Shown piece by piece: positions 24,777 through 35,241 of a stretch of 64,000 nt of DNA (positions within the stretch are counted from its first letter, which is position 1; each line of letters opens with the position of its first letter). A program made the position numbers and the translations under genes. Origin of the DNA: Piper betle (Eukaryota > Streptophyta > Magnoliopsida > Piperales > Piperaceae). The DNA is taken from NCBI GenBank assembly GCA_033002965.1, contig JAURVB010009280.1:86307-150306 (forward strand), written 5' to 3'. The notes under the pieces were generated by a model that saw only the letters and a list, made by a program, of their open reading frames with translations, was not told the origin of the DNA and ran no database searches.

Positions 24777-25640
24777 TCATTTCAAAGTCTCAAAAGCTTT
24801 CAAACATGCATCATCAAAATAAAAAAATGCATCTTTTTCTAGTAAAGCATATAAAGGTTTTGAGATCTGAGAAAAATCCTTTATAAACCATCTTAAGAAT
24901 CCTGCATGTCCTAGAAAACTTATAATTTCTTTCACTGATGTAGGTGGTGGGAGCCTCTCTACAGCTACAATTTTTCCCTTGTCTAATTCAAGTGCTTGGC
25001 ATGAAACTTTATGTCCCAAAACTATTCTTTCCTTAACCATAAAATGACATTTTTTCCAATTAAGAACAAGATTAGTGTCTTGACAACATTTAAGAACACA
25101 AGATAAAATAGATAAGTAGTCATCAGAAATCTCTCCAAAAATAGTAAAGTCATCTATAAATACTTCTAGGCCATGTTCAATCATATCAGTAAATATGGCC
25201 ATCATTTATCTATGGAATGTAGTGGGAGCGTTACACAAGCCAAAGGGCATTCACCGAAAAGAAAAAGTGCCATAAGGACAAGTGAACATCGTCTGTTCTT
25301 GATCCTCAGGTGCAATGGTAATCTGATTGTAACCTTAATATTCATCAAGAAAACAAAAATGAGCATTCCCAACTAATCTATCAAGCATTTGATCAATAAA
25401 AGGAAGAGGAAAGTGATTTTTTTGTAGCCTTGTTGAGCTTCCTATAGTCCAGGCACACACTCCACCCCGTGAGGTTCTTGTAAAAATCAGTTCATCTCTT
25501 TACCACGTTACACCTCCTTTCTTTGGTACACATTGTATTGGACTTACCCAAGTACTATCAACAATGGGACACATCACTCTACCATCCAACCACTTAATAA
25601 TTTCATTATTGACCACTTCTTTTATGTTCGGGTTGAGTCG
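24777..25640 (-). pseudogene. Element C reverse transcriptase, palm and thumb
   Basis: 24777-25205 is open and has the catalytic box EVFIDDFTIFG, then LNWKKCHFMVKERIVLGHKV and ISFLGHAGFLRWFIKDFSQ. The upstream fingers/palm part (25206-25640) is only visible as scattered motifs across frames, with stops. The IDD in place of the usual MDD is conservative. The polypeptide is in pieces. Confidence 0.83.
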
Positions 25641-26618
25641 TCATTCATGCTCTACAATTGGACTGCATCCGTCCACTACGTTGATCCTATGCATACAAAA
25701 GGAGGGATCGATGCCTTTTATGTCTGCTATAGTCCAAGCAATAGCTGATTTGTGATCCTTTAGTATTCTAATCAACTTCTCTTCCTGCAACATAGTTAGC
25801 TCTGAAGAAATAATAACAGGAAGAGTGTCATTAGGCCCCAAGAAAGTATACTTGAAATGTTTTGAAAGTTGCTTTAGCTCCAAAATAGGTTGTACTTCAA
25901 CTGATGGTGGCAATCTATGGAATGGGAGATATAAAGTTTCCACAACTCTGAATCTCCAAGGCAAGATTGGTTGTGAATCTAATACTTTAACCATTTCATC
26001 CACATCAGTATCGCCTTTACAAAGAAAATTTATGGCCTTATCTAATGAATCACTCAACAGTATTTTATCAAATAGTTCAATTCTAGAACAATCATATGTT
26101 GCATTTGGGCAAGTCATGGATTTGAAGATGTTATATGTGACATAGTTGTTATTTACCCTAAGTGTAAGTTTTCTAGCGGCTACGTCGATTAGTGTTCTCC
26201 CTGTTCCCAATAAACCTTTCCCAACAATGAGTGGTATATTGTCATTCCTTCCTTCCATTTCGAGCACCACAAAATTTGCAGGAAAGTTAAACTTGTCAAC
26301 CTTTATTAAAACATCTTCAATGACTCCTTTAGGATATACCAATGATCGGTCAACCAACTGGAGTGTGATGTTAGCAGAAGCAATGTCCTAGATTCCTAAC
26401 CTTTTGAAAACAAAAAAAGGCATCAGATTAATGCTAGAACCTAAGTCACATAAAGCATTACAATGAACATTTCCTCCAATTGAACATGAAATAACAAATT
26501 TGTTCGAACCATTCATCTTAGGAGGCAGTTTTCTTTGGAGGACAACACTACATTCCTCTGTCATAGCCACAACTTCATTGTCATCTACTCTCCTTTTCCT
26601 TGCTAGAATATCCTTCAA
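25641..26618 (-). pseudogene. Element C protease and RT leader
   Basis: 26388-26618 ends with NALCDLGSSINLMPFF, the aspartic protease active site in the D-x-G form of Athila elements (Asp58 of this segment). An in-frame stop at 26388 is followed in the same frame by 25641-26357 (PLIVGKGLLGTGRTLIDV, then the RT leader KSAIAWTIADIKGI and CMHRINVVDG). One stop therefore separates the protease halves, and the frame is lost again at 25640 where RT proper should begin. Confidence 0.85.
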
Positions 26619-27100
26619 GTATTTTATATAGGCATCTGTTCTAGTGCTTCAGCGAAAGGTATGTTAATTTGTAATTTCTTAAATATATCACAAAAATTTT
26701 TGAAGTATTTTTCATCACTTTGTTTCCTTAGTCTAGAAGGAAATGGTAATTTTTTGTTCAACCTGTTCTACATGTACCACATCTTTCTCTTTCCTTTTAC
26801 TTCCGAATAAGATAACCAATATAATGTGTTCATGTTCATTATTTGGCTTTTCATCTTTTTCCTTAACTTTATTCAACTAAACTGGTTGTTGAAAAGTAAT
26901 ACCACTCCAGGTTGTTATAGCTTTGCAATGCCCTTGACCATCTTTCCTTGGTTGTTCTGGTTGGCTAGGAAGTACACCCTTGGGTTGCTCACTTGGTTCC
27001 TTGTTTAATTGCAACACAACTTGTTGCATAAACTGTTGTTGTTGTTGCTGATTCTGCGTAAATTATTGCATAATTTGTTGCATAGAATTGAACATTTGGA

Positions 27101-27900
27101 TCAAATTCGATTGTTGTGGTTGAAAAGGAAGTGAAGGGGGTTGAGATGCTGTGATGGTGGTGGTGGATTATTGAGGACAGTAGCTGATTGTGGAGAATTA
27201 TTCCATGAAAAATTGGGGTTATTGCGCAAGCCCGAATTGTAGGTATTGGAATATGGATTGCTGTTCCTACTAAAGTTGCCTACATAGTTAACTTGATTAG
27301 TTAAACATTGACCTATAGAATGTCCTTGTCCACACCATTCACACATTGGCTCCACAACATTAACTTGTCCCTGCATATTAAGATTTTTAACATATTAGCT
27401 AAAGCACTAACCTGAGCAGATAAAGTAGTAAGTGCATCAAATTCTAAACTCCGATAATCCTCCTCGGGTGCCTTTCTTGTGTTGCATGGTGGTTGCTAGG
27501 CAACATCAATTCTAGCAATTGAAAAGCTTCATGTAGGTTCTTCCTAAGAAACGATCCATTGGCCGCCACATCAACTATGTTCTTTGTTTGCCCCAACAAC
27601 CCGTTATTGAAAGTTTGGAGTAGCATCCATCTTTCTATATCATGGATGAGACACTTTTTCAACAATTCTTTTAATCTTTCCCATGCCTCAAAGAGAGGCT
27701 CACCATCAAACTGAAAAAAAAGATAAAATTTTGTTATGTAATCTAGTAGTTTTAGGAGGAGGAAAATGTTTTAACAAAAATTTTTTAGACAATTCATCCC
27801 AAGTGGTAATTGCATTTAATGATGACAACAGGGCAATCCAAGATTGGGTTGTACCTCTTGGAAGAGGTTATAACCTAGTATTATTGCACCATAGATGAAT
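27101..27900 (-). pseudogene. Element C gag remnant
   Basis: 27101-27376 holds the knuckle CEWCGQGHSIGQC (C12, C15, H19, C24) and the VNYVGNF and NPYSNTYN motifs of Athila Gag. 27444-27665 holds an upstream capsid piece (FNNGLLGQTKNIVD, then GSFLRKNLHEAFQLLE). Frames change between them. The amino-terminal part beyond 27700 merges into an inverted repeat (27821-28028) that has scrambled the start. A short open Gln-rich linker seen in G is interrupted here. Confidence 0.8.
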
Positions 27901-28028
27901 GCGACTCACTTCGAGCTTAAACCGGTATTATTTAACATGTTACAAACTATAGGAAAAGGTGCCATAATACTAGGTTGTAACCATCTTGCAAGAGGTACAA
28001 CCCAATCTTGCATTGCCTTGTTGTCATC
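27821..28028. repeat. 70-bp inverted repeat plus direct repeat in the gag leader of C
   Basis: Arms 27821-27890 and 27958-28028 are about 90 percent complementary, around a 67-bp loop. The segment CTTCGAGCTTAAACC starting in the loop (27909) recurs directly after the right arm (28073), each followed by about 32 matching bases. Confidence 0.85.
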
Positions 28029-28211
28029 AATGGCTACTGTTATAATCGGTGGATTCGACCGGCTTCGAGCTTAAACCAGTTTTATTTAACATGTTATAAA
28101 CTATAGGACAATTTAGTGGATTGCATATTGAAAATCCTAATAAGCATATCATCGATATCGTATCGATTTGTGATATGTATAAACAACCTAGTGTCTCTAG
28201 CACCAAAAACT

Positions 28212-29343
28212 TATTTGATTAACTCAATAACATGCAAGTATACATGGTCGGAATAAGTAATATAAAGATGAATTTAAGTATCGTCCCAATGAGATGAATT
28301 TCCTTAAATTAATTAAAGAAAATGAAATTAAGAACACAATAAAAACAATCAACTTAACTAAATCTAAGTAATAACTTTAAATTAAAGAAAAAGTTATAAT
28401 GATAAGACTCGTTCTAGAGTCGAATTTCCTTAACATGAATTTAATATTCATCACATCTTAATCTTATCTTTTATTCTTGAATTGCCAATCTAGGAGAATT
28501 ATATGACATAGTGGCTCCTGCTCCTTCATGCATCTATTATTTTGCCTCAATTTCTACATCCCGGTGATAATTGATTAGTTAACAAAATAACGCATTAAGG
28601 TTTGCTTTACAATGGCATACGGTGTTGTGTGTCTCCCGACCACAACAACAAACAAGTCAAAAGACTCGTAGTATGATGAATTATCAACTAGTCTAACTGA
28701 TTTCTCCTGAAATCTAATTAAACCTCATAATCTAAGTAATAAGTGATCTATCTACTCTTAGCATTAAGAATATAATAATTCAAGCAATCCAATTGAATAA
28801 AATAGTAAGAGGTTGAAATGGATTCAATTAAACCATGTTAAGTTCTATTCTTCTCTAGAACGAAATAAATGATTACTTCATAATAAGAATAGAAAACATT
28901 ATAAAGAATAAACTACTTCTCATTATGAAAGGAAAAAAATTACAAAAAGTAGAACTACTTCTAAGCCAAGAGTTGATATATCCCAAACAACAAATGACCA
29001 CCCCTTTAAATAGAAGATTGAGATGCCCAACAGATACAAAAATTCAAGGAAGGATTCCACAACTCAATGTAGTCTAATTAATTATAGTATCCGATGAAGT
29101 TTCCAAGTCCCTAACTTACTCAAAGGCAACCAAAGCTATGTATATCCATCCTTATTGAGCTTTTTCAACACCATAAATTGTAGCCATCAATGGATGGGGT
29201 CCAATGCTCTGACCAACAATTCCTAAGCGTCTTTGTTTTCAATTTTTTTCTGCATTAAATTCCAAAATTAAACATATCTAATAAAATATTAAGTAACTAA
29301 AAATAAAATAAAATATCACCTAATTAATAATATTTATACCCAG
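28212..29343 (-). repeat. 5' LTR of element C, part 1 (interrupted by D)
   Basis: Aligns with the 3' LTR of C from its TTTGATTAACTC end. D enters at 29344 (TSD CCCAG at 29339-29343) and the LTR resumes at 36837. The bases left of 28212 (minus strand TTTTTGGTGCTAGAGAC) do not match the tRNA-Asp PBS found in G. Confidence 0.87.
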
Positions 29344-30369
29344 TGTAAAGACCCGGAAAAAAAATTCATTAACTGGTTAAGTATAAATTACCCGATTAAA
29401 TTGAAAAGTAATTTCTAATCGGACGATTCTAGTTGAATCAGTTGAGTTGAACACATTAATTATCCATTTAACCATTTAAGTGAACCATACCATTTAAGAA
29501 GATGAGTGAAAAGGTTAAGTGAACCGTGTTAATTACCCAATTACCTGGTTAAAGGAATTATGGTGAAAGGGTGCTTCCACAAACCCTAGCCGTCATTTAT
29601 TCTTTATAAAAGGAGAAGGGGTCGTTGAACCTAGAAAATACCAATGGATGTGGGGTGTGAAAATTTAATGAAGGGATCATTGAACCTAGGAAACACCAAT
29701 GGATGATGGGGTATGAGAATTTAATAGAGGGAATGGTTGATGTGTATATATATGCAGGAGGAGGGAGTATTTCATCCCTCATCTCCGTCCCAGGCGACCT
29801 CCCCATTACTGTGCGAGTATTTCATCCCTCATCTCCGTCCCAGGCGACCTCCCCATTACTGTATTAGGGTTCACGGGTCACAGTCAGGCGTAATCACAAA
29901 TCAGGTACGTATAATAGGTAGAACATCATATTTTCCTTGTTGGTAGCCTAGGTCGGCCTGAGCCCAGATTCGACTACCATGCACCGAGTGCAACCGGGGT
30001 CAATGAATTACCTCAGTCTGACACTAGGTCGTGTTATGTGCATGAATTTTGTAATTCATCGACATTGTTTTGGAGTAGTGATAGCCACCCCATAAAAAGG
30101 CTACGGCCGGGGTGAGTGAGGCACAGCGATTCCTCCATCGCACTAGAGTGCAGGTACGAGATTAGGTGATTGACATCCAGAGTATGGAGCAAAATAAATA
30201 TGAGGACTCCTTTTTTTATTTAATTGAGAAATAATTGTGGCTGCTAGGAAACGGTCCAAGACTGTGGGATCTTTATATATGTTATTATTTATAAAAAATG
30301 TTTGACATAATTACTTTACTTTTGAGTAACACCTAGCCACTTAGGCCCACAATATCGTGAAAAATGGCG
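29344..30369 (+). repeat. 5' LTR of element D, shortened
   Basis: Starts TGTAAAGACCCGG. Relative to the 3' LTR it lacks 551 bp (the copy of 36055-36605) between two GTGCAG sites. It also lacks its last 10 bp together with the first half of the PBS: the LTR stops at GGCG and CAGAGC, the end of the tRNA-iMet PBS, follows at 30370-30375. Confidence 0.92.
29605..29611 (+). promoter_or_regulatory. Candidate TATA box of element D LTR
   Basis: TATAAAA in the context CTTTATAAAAGGAG. The same site is at 35505-35511 in the 3' LTR, and a matching ATTTTATAAGG is in the solo LTR. Confidence 0.5.
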
Positions 30370-30595
30370 CAGAGCACAGTTTTCCAAAAGCTCACATCTT
30401 ATGACTCAAGTACCTTGTTGAAGAGTCTAATATTTTATTTTTCTCCAATAGCGTATGTCATTAGGGAATTAGTGGACCTCCCTAATAAACCGAAGTAATC
30501 ATTGAAAAAAAATTAATGAACCATAACGGAATAAATTTTAGATGGCAGGCACCCAAAGGAAGTCGAGCCAAGCTGCGTAGTCGGACACAAACCTT

Positions 30596-31681
30596 GTGAG
30601 TGTGTTAGGCCAAATTTTGATGGCCATACAGGGACTAGCGCAGGCTTCAGAAAATACCAGTTCTGTGGTTCAGAACATGGTGCAGAGGTTACCGGGATTG
30701 ATAATGGGGAATGGAGCTCCAAATTCGGCTGCGGGTCCTAGTAACGTCCCAAATGGGGATCAGGGGAGCGCCCAAGAGCGGGTAGGAATAGCTGACCTGG
30801 GCGAGCGAGGAGAACTTCCAAACCCGGTGCCACCGGTAGTCCGACAAGTGGTACTGCCAGATGGGGATGACAGTGATCGATACATTGTAGAGAAATTCCG
30901 GAAGAACGGAGCTGAGGTATTCATTGGAGGGACTGATCCAATGAAGGCGGAGAGCTGGTTGGACATTACTGAAAAAGCATTTAGAGCTCTCTCTGTACCT
31001 CATCGCCATCAAGTGAGGTTGGTGACATGCATGCTTCAGGAGGAAGCATCCTATTGGTGGAAGTCCATGGAGAAGACTGTGTTCCATCAACGGGAGATTT
31101 CATCCATTCCTTGGGCGGAATTTGTAACAGCTTTCAATGGACAATATTTTCTTGAGTCTGTTGTCCAGAAGAAAGCACTGGAATTTGCCACTCTAACTCA
31201 GAAGGATGATTCAGTCCGAGAGTATGCCAAAAATTTCTTGCAATTGGAGAGATTTGCACCTCGGAGTTTGTCAACTGCCCGGGCCAGAGCAAACAAATTT
31301 TTCTGGGGTTTGAAGCCCGAATTGAGGAGTAGGGTTGCTACAGCACCAAGAGGCACTATAACCGAAGTGATTGAAGCAGCCACTACTCATGAGTTGGTGT
31401 ACGACTATGTCCGTGCACAGAAACAGGGGAAGGCTACTATGCAACATAAGAATGCCAACCAGGGTAGTAGCAAAAATAGGTCTGAAGAACACCAGCAGCA
31501 GAACTATCAAAGGAATGTCAATGGGAACCGCAAAAGAAAGTTTCAGGAGATTCTGTATCGACTATGTAAAAATTGCAACAAGATGCATTCAGGGTTATGC
31601 AGGGAGCCCCGTCGGTGCTACAATTGCGGAAGGACGGGACACTTGCAAAACGAGTTTCGTCAGCCCCTGAAGCAACAATAG
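30596..31681 (+). CDS. Element D Gag, open 361-codon frame
   Basis: Gag packages retrotransposon RNA into cytoplasmic particles. The capsid domain spans about residues 105-225 (FIGGTDPMKAESWLDITEKA, EEASYWWKSM, FNGQYFLESVVQKKALEF). A basic region with KNANQGSSKNRSEEHQQQ precedes the nucleocapsid. That part has CKNCNKMHSGLC and then the knuckle CYNCGRTGHLQNEF, in which the last Cys of CX2CX4HX4C is Phe (C341, C344, H349, F354), so metal binding is probably lost. The frame ends in TAG at 31679-31681. Protease sequence continues in the same frame beyond it, so the stop probably splits an original gag-pol ORF. The upstream leader (30376-30595) is non-coding. Confidence 0.85.
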   Translation: MSVLGQILMAIQGLAQASENTSSVVQNMVQRLPGLIMGNGAPNSAAGPSNVPNGDQGSAQERVGIADLGERGELPNPVPPVVRQVVLPDGDDSDRYIVEKFRKNGAEVFIGGTDPMKAESWLDITEKAFRALSVPHRHQVRLVTCMLQEEASYWWKSMEKTVFHQREISSIPWAEFVTAFNGQYFLESVVQKKALEFATLTQKDDSVREYAKNFLQLERFAPRSLSTARARANKFFWGLKPELRSRVATAPRGTITEVIEAATTHELVYDYVRAQKQGKATMQHKNANQGSSKNRSEEHQQQNYQRNVNGNRKRKFQEILYRLCKNCNKMHSGLCREPRRCYNCGRTGHLQNEFRQPLKQQ

Positions 31682-32263
31682 GAGCAACCTGAAAAGGAGA
31701 AGACACTAGCTCCAAATCGCTACCGAGCACCTGCAAAACCAGTGGACAAAGGGAAGGCGAAACTTTTTGCAGTCGAAGTCGAGGACACTGAGAACGAGGA
31801 CCACACAGTTCGAGGTAAAATTCTGATTCAAAGTGTTAGTGTGGATGTTTTATTTGACTCGGGGTGTACGCATTCGTTCCTATCATCTCGATTAGTTAAG
31901 AGTTTAGGACTCCAAACGTCTACATTACCTAAGACTTATAGGGTCACCACCGCAACGGGAGAAGGGGAGGTCACAACGTTAGGAGTGACTAACCTATCCT
32001 TGGATATACAAGGGAAACCCTATGTGTGGAATTTCATTGTCTATGGGATAATAGGCTTTGATGTACTGTTGGGAATGGACTGGTTGTCTGCACACCAGCC
32101 TTTTCTCGACTGTAAAGGGAGGAGAGTATTGACTAAACCTTGTAATTGTGAGATGGGGGTCATTTTCCAAGGGTCATGGAATGATCCATCCTCCTGTATT
32201 GTGTCGGTTAGTGAGGCAACTGAGTGGTTTGGTGAGGGTTGTAAAGTTTTTCGACAACTCTAG
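31682..32263 (+). pseudogene. Element D protease
   Basis: In the same frame as gag after the TAG at 31679. The first Met of the open part is at 31742. Active site LFDSGCTHSF (D39-S40-G41 from that Met), then GFDVLLGMDWLSAHQPFLD. Clan AA aspartic protease, retroviral-type, cleaving Gag-Pol. The frame closes at 32263, and RT follows in another frame from 32290, so a frameshift lies at about 32264-32290. Confidence 0.85.
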
Positions 32264-32289
32264 AGGAGCCTGAGTCCAAACCCAAAGAG

Positions 32290-33899
32290 TTGTCCATGAT
32301 TTCGGTGGTAGCAGAATTTTCGGACGTATTTCTAGGTGAACTTCCAGGGTTACCTTCTAAGCAGGTAGTGGAGTTTGTCATTGACCTAGCACCGGGAGTA
32401 TCACCAATTTCTAAAGCACCATACCACATGGCTCCAGCAGAACTCAAGGAGTTAAAGAGTCAATTAGAAGAGCTGTTGTAGGCAAGCTTCATACGACCAA
32501 GTACTTCACCCTGGGGAGCCCCTGTTCTTTTTGTAAAGAAGAAAGATGGCTCACTTCGATTGTGTATTGACTATCGCCAGGTCAATCAAGTGACAGTCAA
32601 GAATCGGTACCTCTTACTTAGGATTGGTCATTTATTTGATCAGTTGAAAATAGCCGGAATATTCTCATAAATGGACTTACGGTCCGCATATCATCAACTA
32701 CGGGTGAAGGAATCTGACATACAGAAAACAACTTCCTGAACTCGCTATGGACATTATGAGTTTCTGGTTATGCCTTTTGGTTTGACAAATGCACCAGCGG
32801 CTTTTATGTCACTTATGAACACGGTGTTCTACAAATACTTGGATAAGTTTATTATTGTATTTGTGGACGACATTCTGGTCTATTCAAATAATGAGGAGGA
32901 CCATGGGAAACACTTGTCCATTGCTCTTCAAGTTTTGAGAGAGAATCAACTGTTTGCCAAATTATCAAAGTGTGACTTCTGGCTGAAGGAGGTGAATTTC
33001 CTCGGACATGTTGTCTCAAAGGTGGGAGTTGCAGTGGATCTGTCAAAAGTGAAAGTAGTCATTGATTGGCCACAACCTAAGTCAGTCACTGATATTAGAA
33101 GCTTCCTCAGTTTGGCGTGTTACTATAGGAAATTCATTAAAGACTTTTCCTTAGTAGCATCGCCGATGACCAAACTTACAATGAAGGGGGTCAGGTTTGA
33201 ATGGAGTAGTAAGTGTGAGGAGAGTTTCCAGTCTCTAAAGAAAAGTTCAACAACTGCACCAGTCTTGACCCTGCCAAATGGTATTGAAGGATTCGTAGTC
33301 TTCAGTGATGCGTCTCAGTTGGGTTTAGGATGCGTCCTTATGCAAGATGGTAAGGTGGTGGCTTACGCATCTCGCCAATTGAAGATTCACAGCAAAATTA
33401 TGCGACCCATGACTTGGAACTGGCAGCAGTAGTTTTTGCCCTAAAGATTTGGAGGCACTACTTGTATGGGGCTCAGTTCGAAGTTTTCACCGACCATCAA
33501 AGTTTGAAGTATATCTTCACCCAGAATGACCTTAACCTTCGACAGAGACGGTGGATAGAATACTTGAAGGACTATGATTTCCAAATTTTATACCACCCGG
33601 GAAAAGCGAACGTTGTGGCTGACGCATTGAGTCGGAAGGGCAAGATGGACAAGGGCCAACAACTAGCTAGACTTTGGGCTATGTCAGCTGGGGTGGTAGC
33701 TATTAACCCGGTGGAACGAATGATAGGAATACTGGCAAACCTGGTTATCTCCAATGAATTGGTGGCCCGAGTTAAGCTAACACAAATGGAAGATGAGAAG
33801 CTGAATGAAATGTTGGACAAAACTCCCAACATTGTAGCAGATTCCAACAGTGTAATCAGATTTAGAGGAGATTGTGTGTACCCAACAATGATGCATTAA
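32290..33899 (+). pseudogene. Element D reverse transcriptase and RNase H
   Basis: The RT leader is open to 32481 ([13 protein letters not shown]). The palm is interrupted by stops at 32479, about 32668 and about 32737, then is open from 32770: [13 protein letters not shown] and the catalytic FVDDILVYS. RNase H starts with [15 protein letters not shown] one-base frameshift near 33395 moves the frame to 33414-33899, which has [28 protein letters not shown] and VADALSRKG. The visible stops look like C-to-T or G-to-A changes in Gln, Arg or Trp codons, plus one other change, but the ancestral state was not compared. Confidence 0.9.
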
Positions 33900-35176
33900 A
33901 ACGAGATATTTTAGAAGAAGCTCATCGTTCAAGGTTCTCAATACACCCTGGTGTTACAAAGATGTACCAGGACTTGAAACGAACCTACTGGTGGGTTGGA
34001 ATGAAGAGGGATGTGGTGGATTTTGTTTCCAAGTGTCAGACGTGCCAATTGATCAAAGCCCAACATCAACTACCCAGTGGATTGTTACAACCTTTAGAGA
34101 TACCTACCTGGAAATGGGAGCGTGTCACATGTGATTTTATTACTAAACTCCCAAGGACTTTGAAGAGACATGACTCTATATGGGTAGTTGTGGACCGTTT
34201 GACTAAGGCAGCTCATTTTATCCCCACAAAATCAACAAGGACTGCGAAATACTTAGCAGAACTGTACATAAATAACATTCTCAGGCTGCATGGAATTCCG
34301 AAGGAGATAGTCTCTAACAGAGATCCCCTATTCACGTCACATTTTTGGGAAGTTTTCCAAAAAGCTATGGGGACCCAAATCAAGTTAAGTACAGCATATC
34401 ACCCCCAAACTGATAGTCAAAGTGAGAGGACCAATCAAACCTTGGAGGATTTGTTGAGAGCCTGCATCCTCGACTGGGGAGGAGATTAGGAGAAACACTT
34501 AGCCTTGGCTGAATTCACCTATAATAACTCTTACCAAGCCAGTATAGGAATGGCACTGTTTGAAGCCTTATACGGTAGGCCTTGTCGATCTCCATCATGC
34601 TGGTTGGAGTCTACAGAGATGGTTATAGTCGGGCCAGAGATGGTGAGAGAAGCAGCTGAAAAGGTGCAACTCATCCAGCAAAGGCTTAAGGCAGCTCAGG
34701 ATCGGCAGAAGAGTTATGCTGATACTCGAAGGAAGGACTTAGAATTCCAAGTTGGGGAGTTCGTCTACCTTAAGACCTCACCTAAAAATGGAGTGATCAG
34801 ATTTAGAACATCAGGGAAGTTGAAGCCAAGATTCATAGGACCATTTCCAATTTTGGATCGAATCAGAAGTTGTGCATATAGATTAGCATTACCACCAAGC
34901 CTTGATGGTGTACACAATGTCTTTCATGTGTCAATGCTAAAGAAATATGTACGAGATGAGAATCACATTATCACAAATTTTGCAGATTTAGAGCTACAAT
35001 CGGATTTAACCTACGAGGAAAAACCGATTCGAATCTTGGCAAGGGAAACAAAGACACTCCGTAGCAAGGAGATCCCTTTGGTAAAGGTATTATGGAGAAA
35101 TCAGGGATTAGAAGAAGCGACATGGGAGACTGAACAGGAAATGGCCAGAAAATATCCTAGCCTGTTTGTAGCATAA
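33872..35176 (+). pseudogene. Element D integrase with chromodomain-like tail
   Basis: The zinc finger HHCC is present (H18, H25, C55, C58 from 33872). The first catalytic Asp is in VTCDFITKLP (D88). The second catalytic position, in VSNRDPLFTSHFW, is Asn149 instead of Asp. Glu185 lies in DSQSERTNQ, at the proper 35-residue spacing. A TAG at about 34487 splits the core from the C-terminal part (34505-35176), with GRPCRSPSCW, LKPRFIGPFPI, YRLALPPSLDGVHNVFHVSM and VLWRNQGLEEATWE. A frameshift at about 33872-33899 separates it from RNase H. It cannot catalyse strand transfer. Confidence 0.92.
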
Positions 35177-35228
35177 AATCCGTGTAAATCCGATTTATGC
35201 TATGATATTTCGGGGACGAAATAGTTCT

Positions 35229-35241
35229 AAGTTGGGGAGAT
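35229..35241 (+). other. Polypurine tract of element D
   Basis: AAGTTGGGGAGAT immediately before the 3' LTR, primer site for plus-strand synthesis. Confidence 0.85.
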
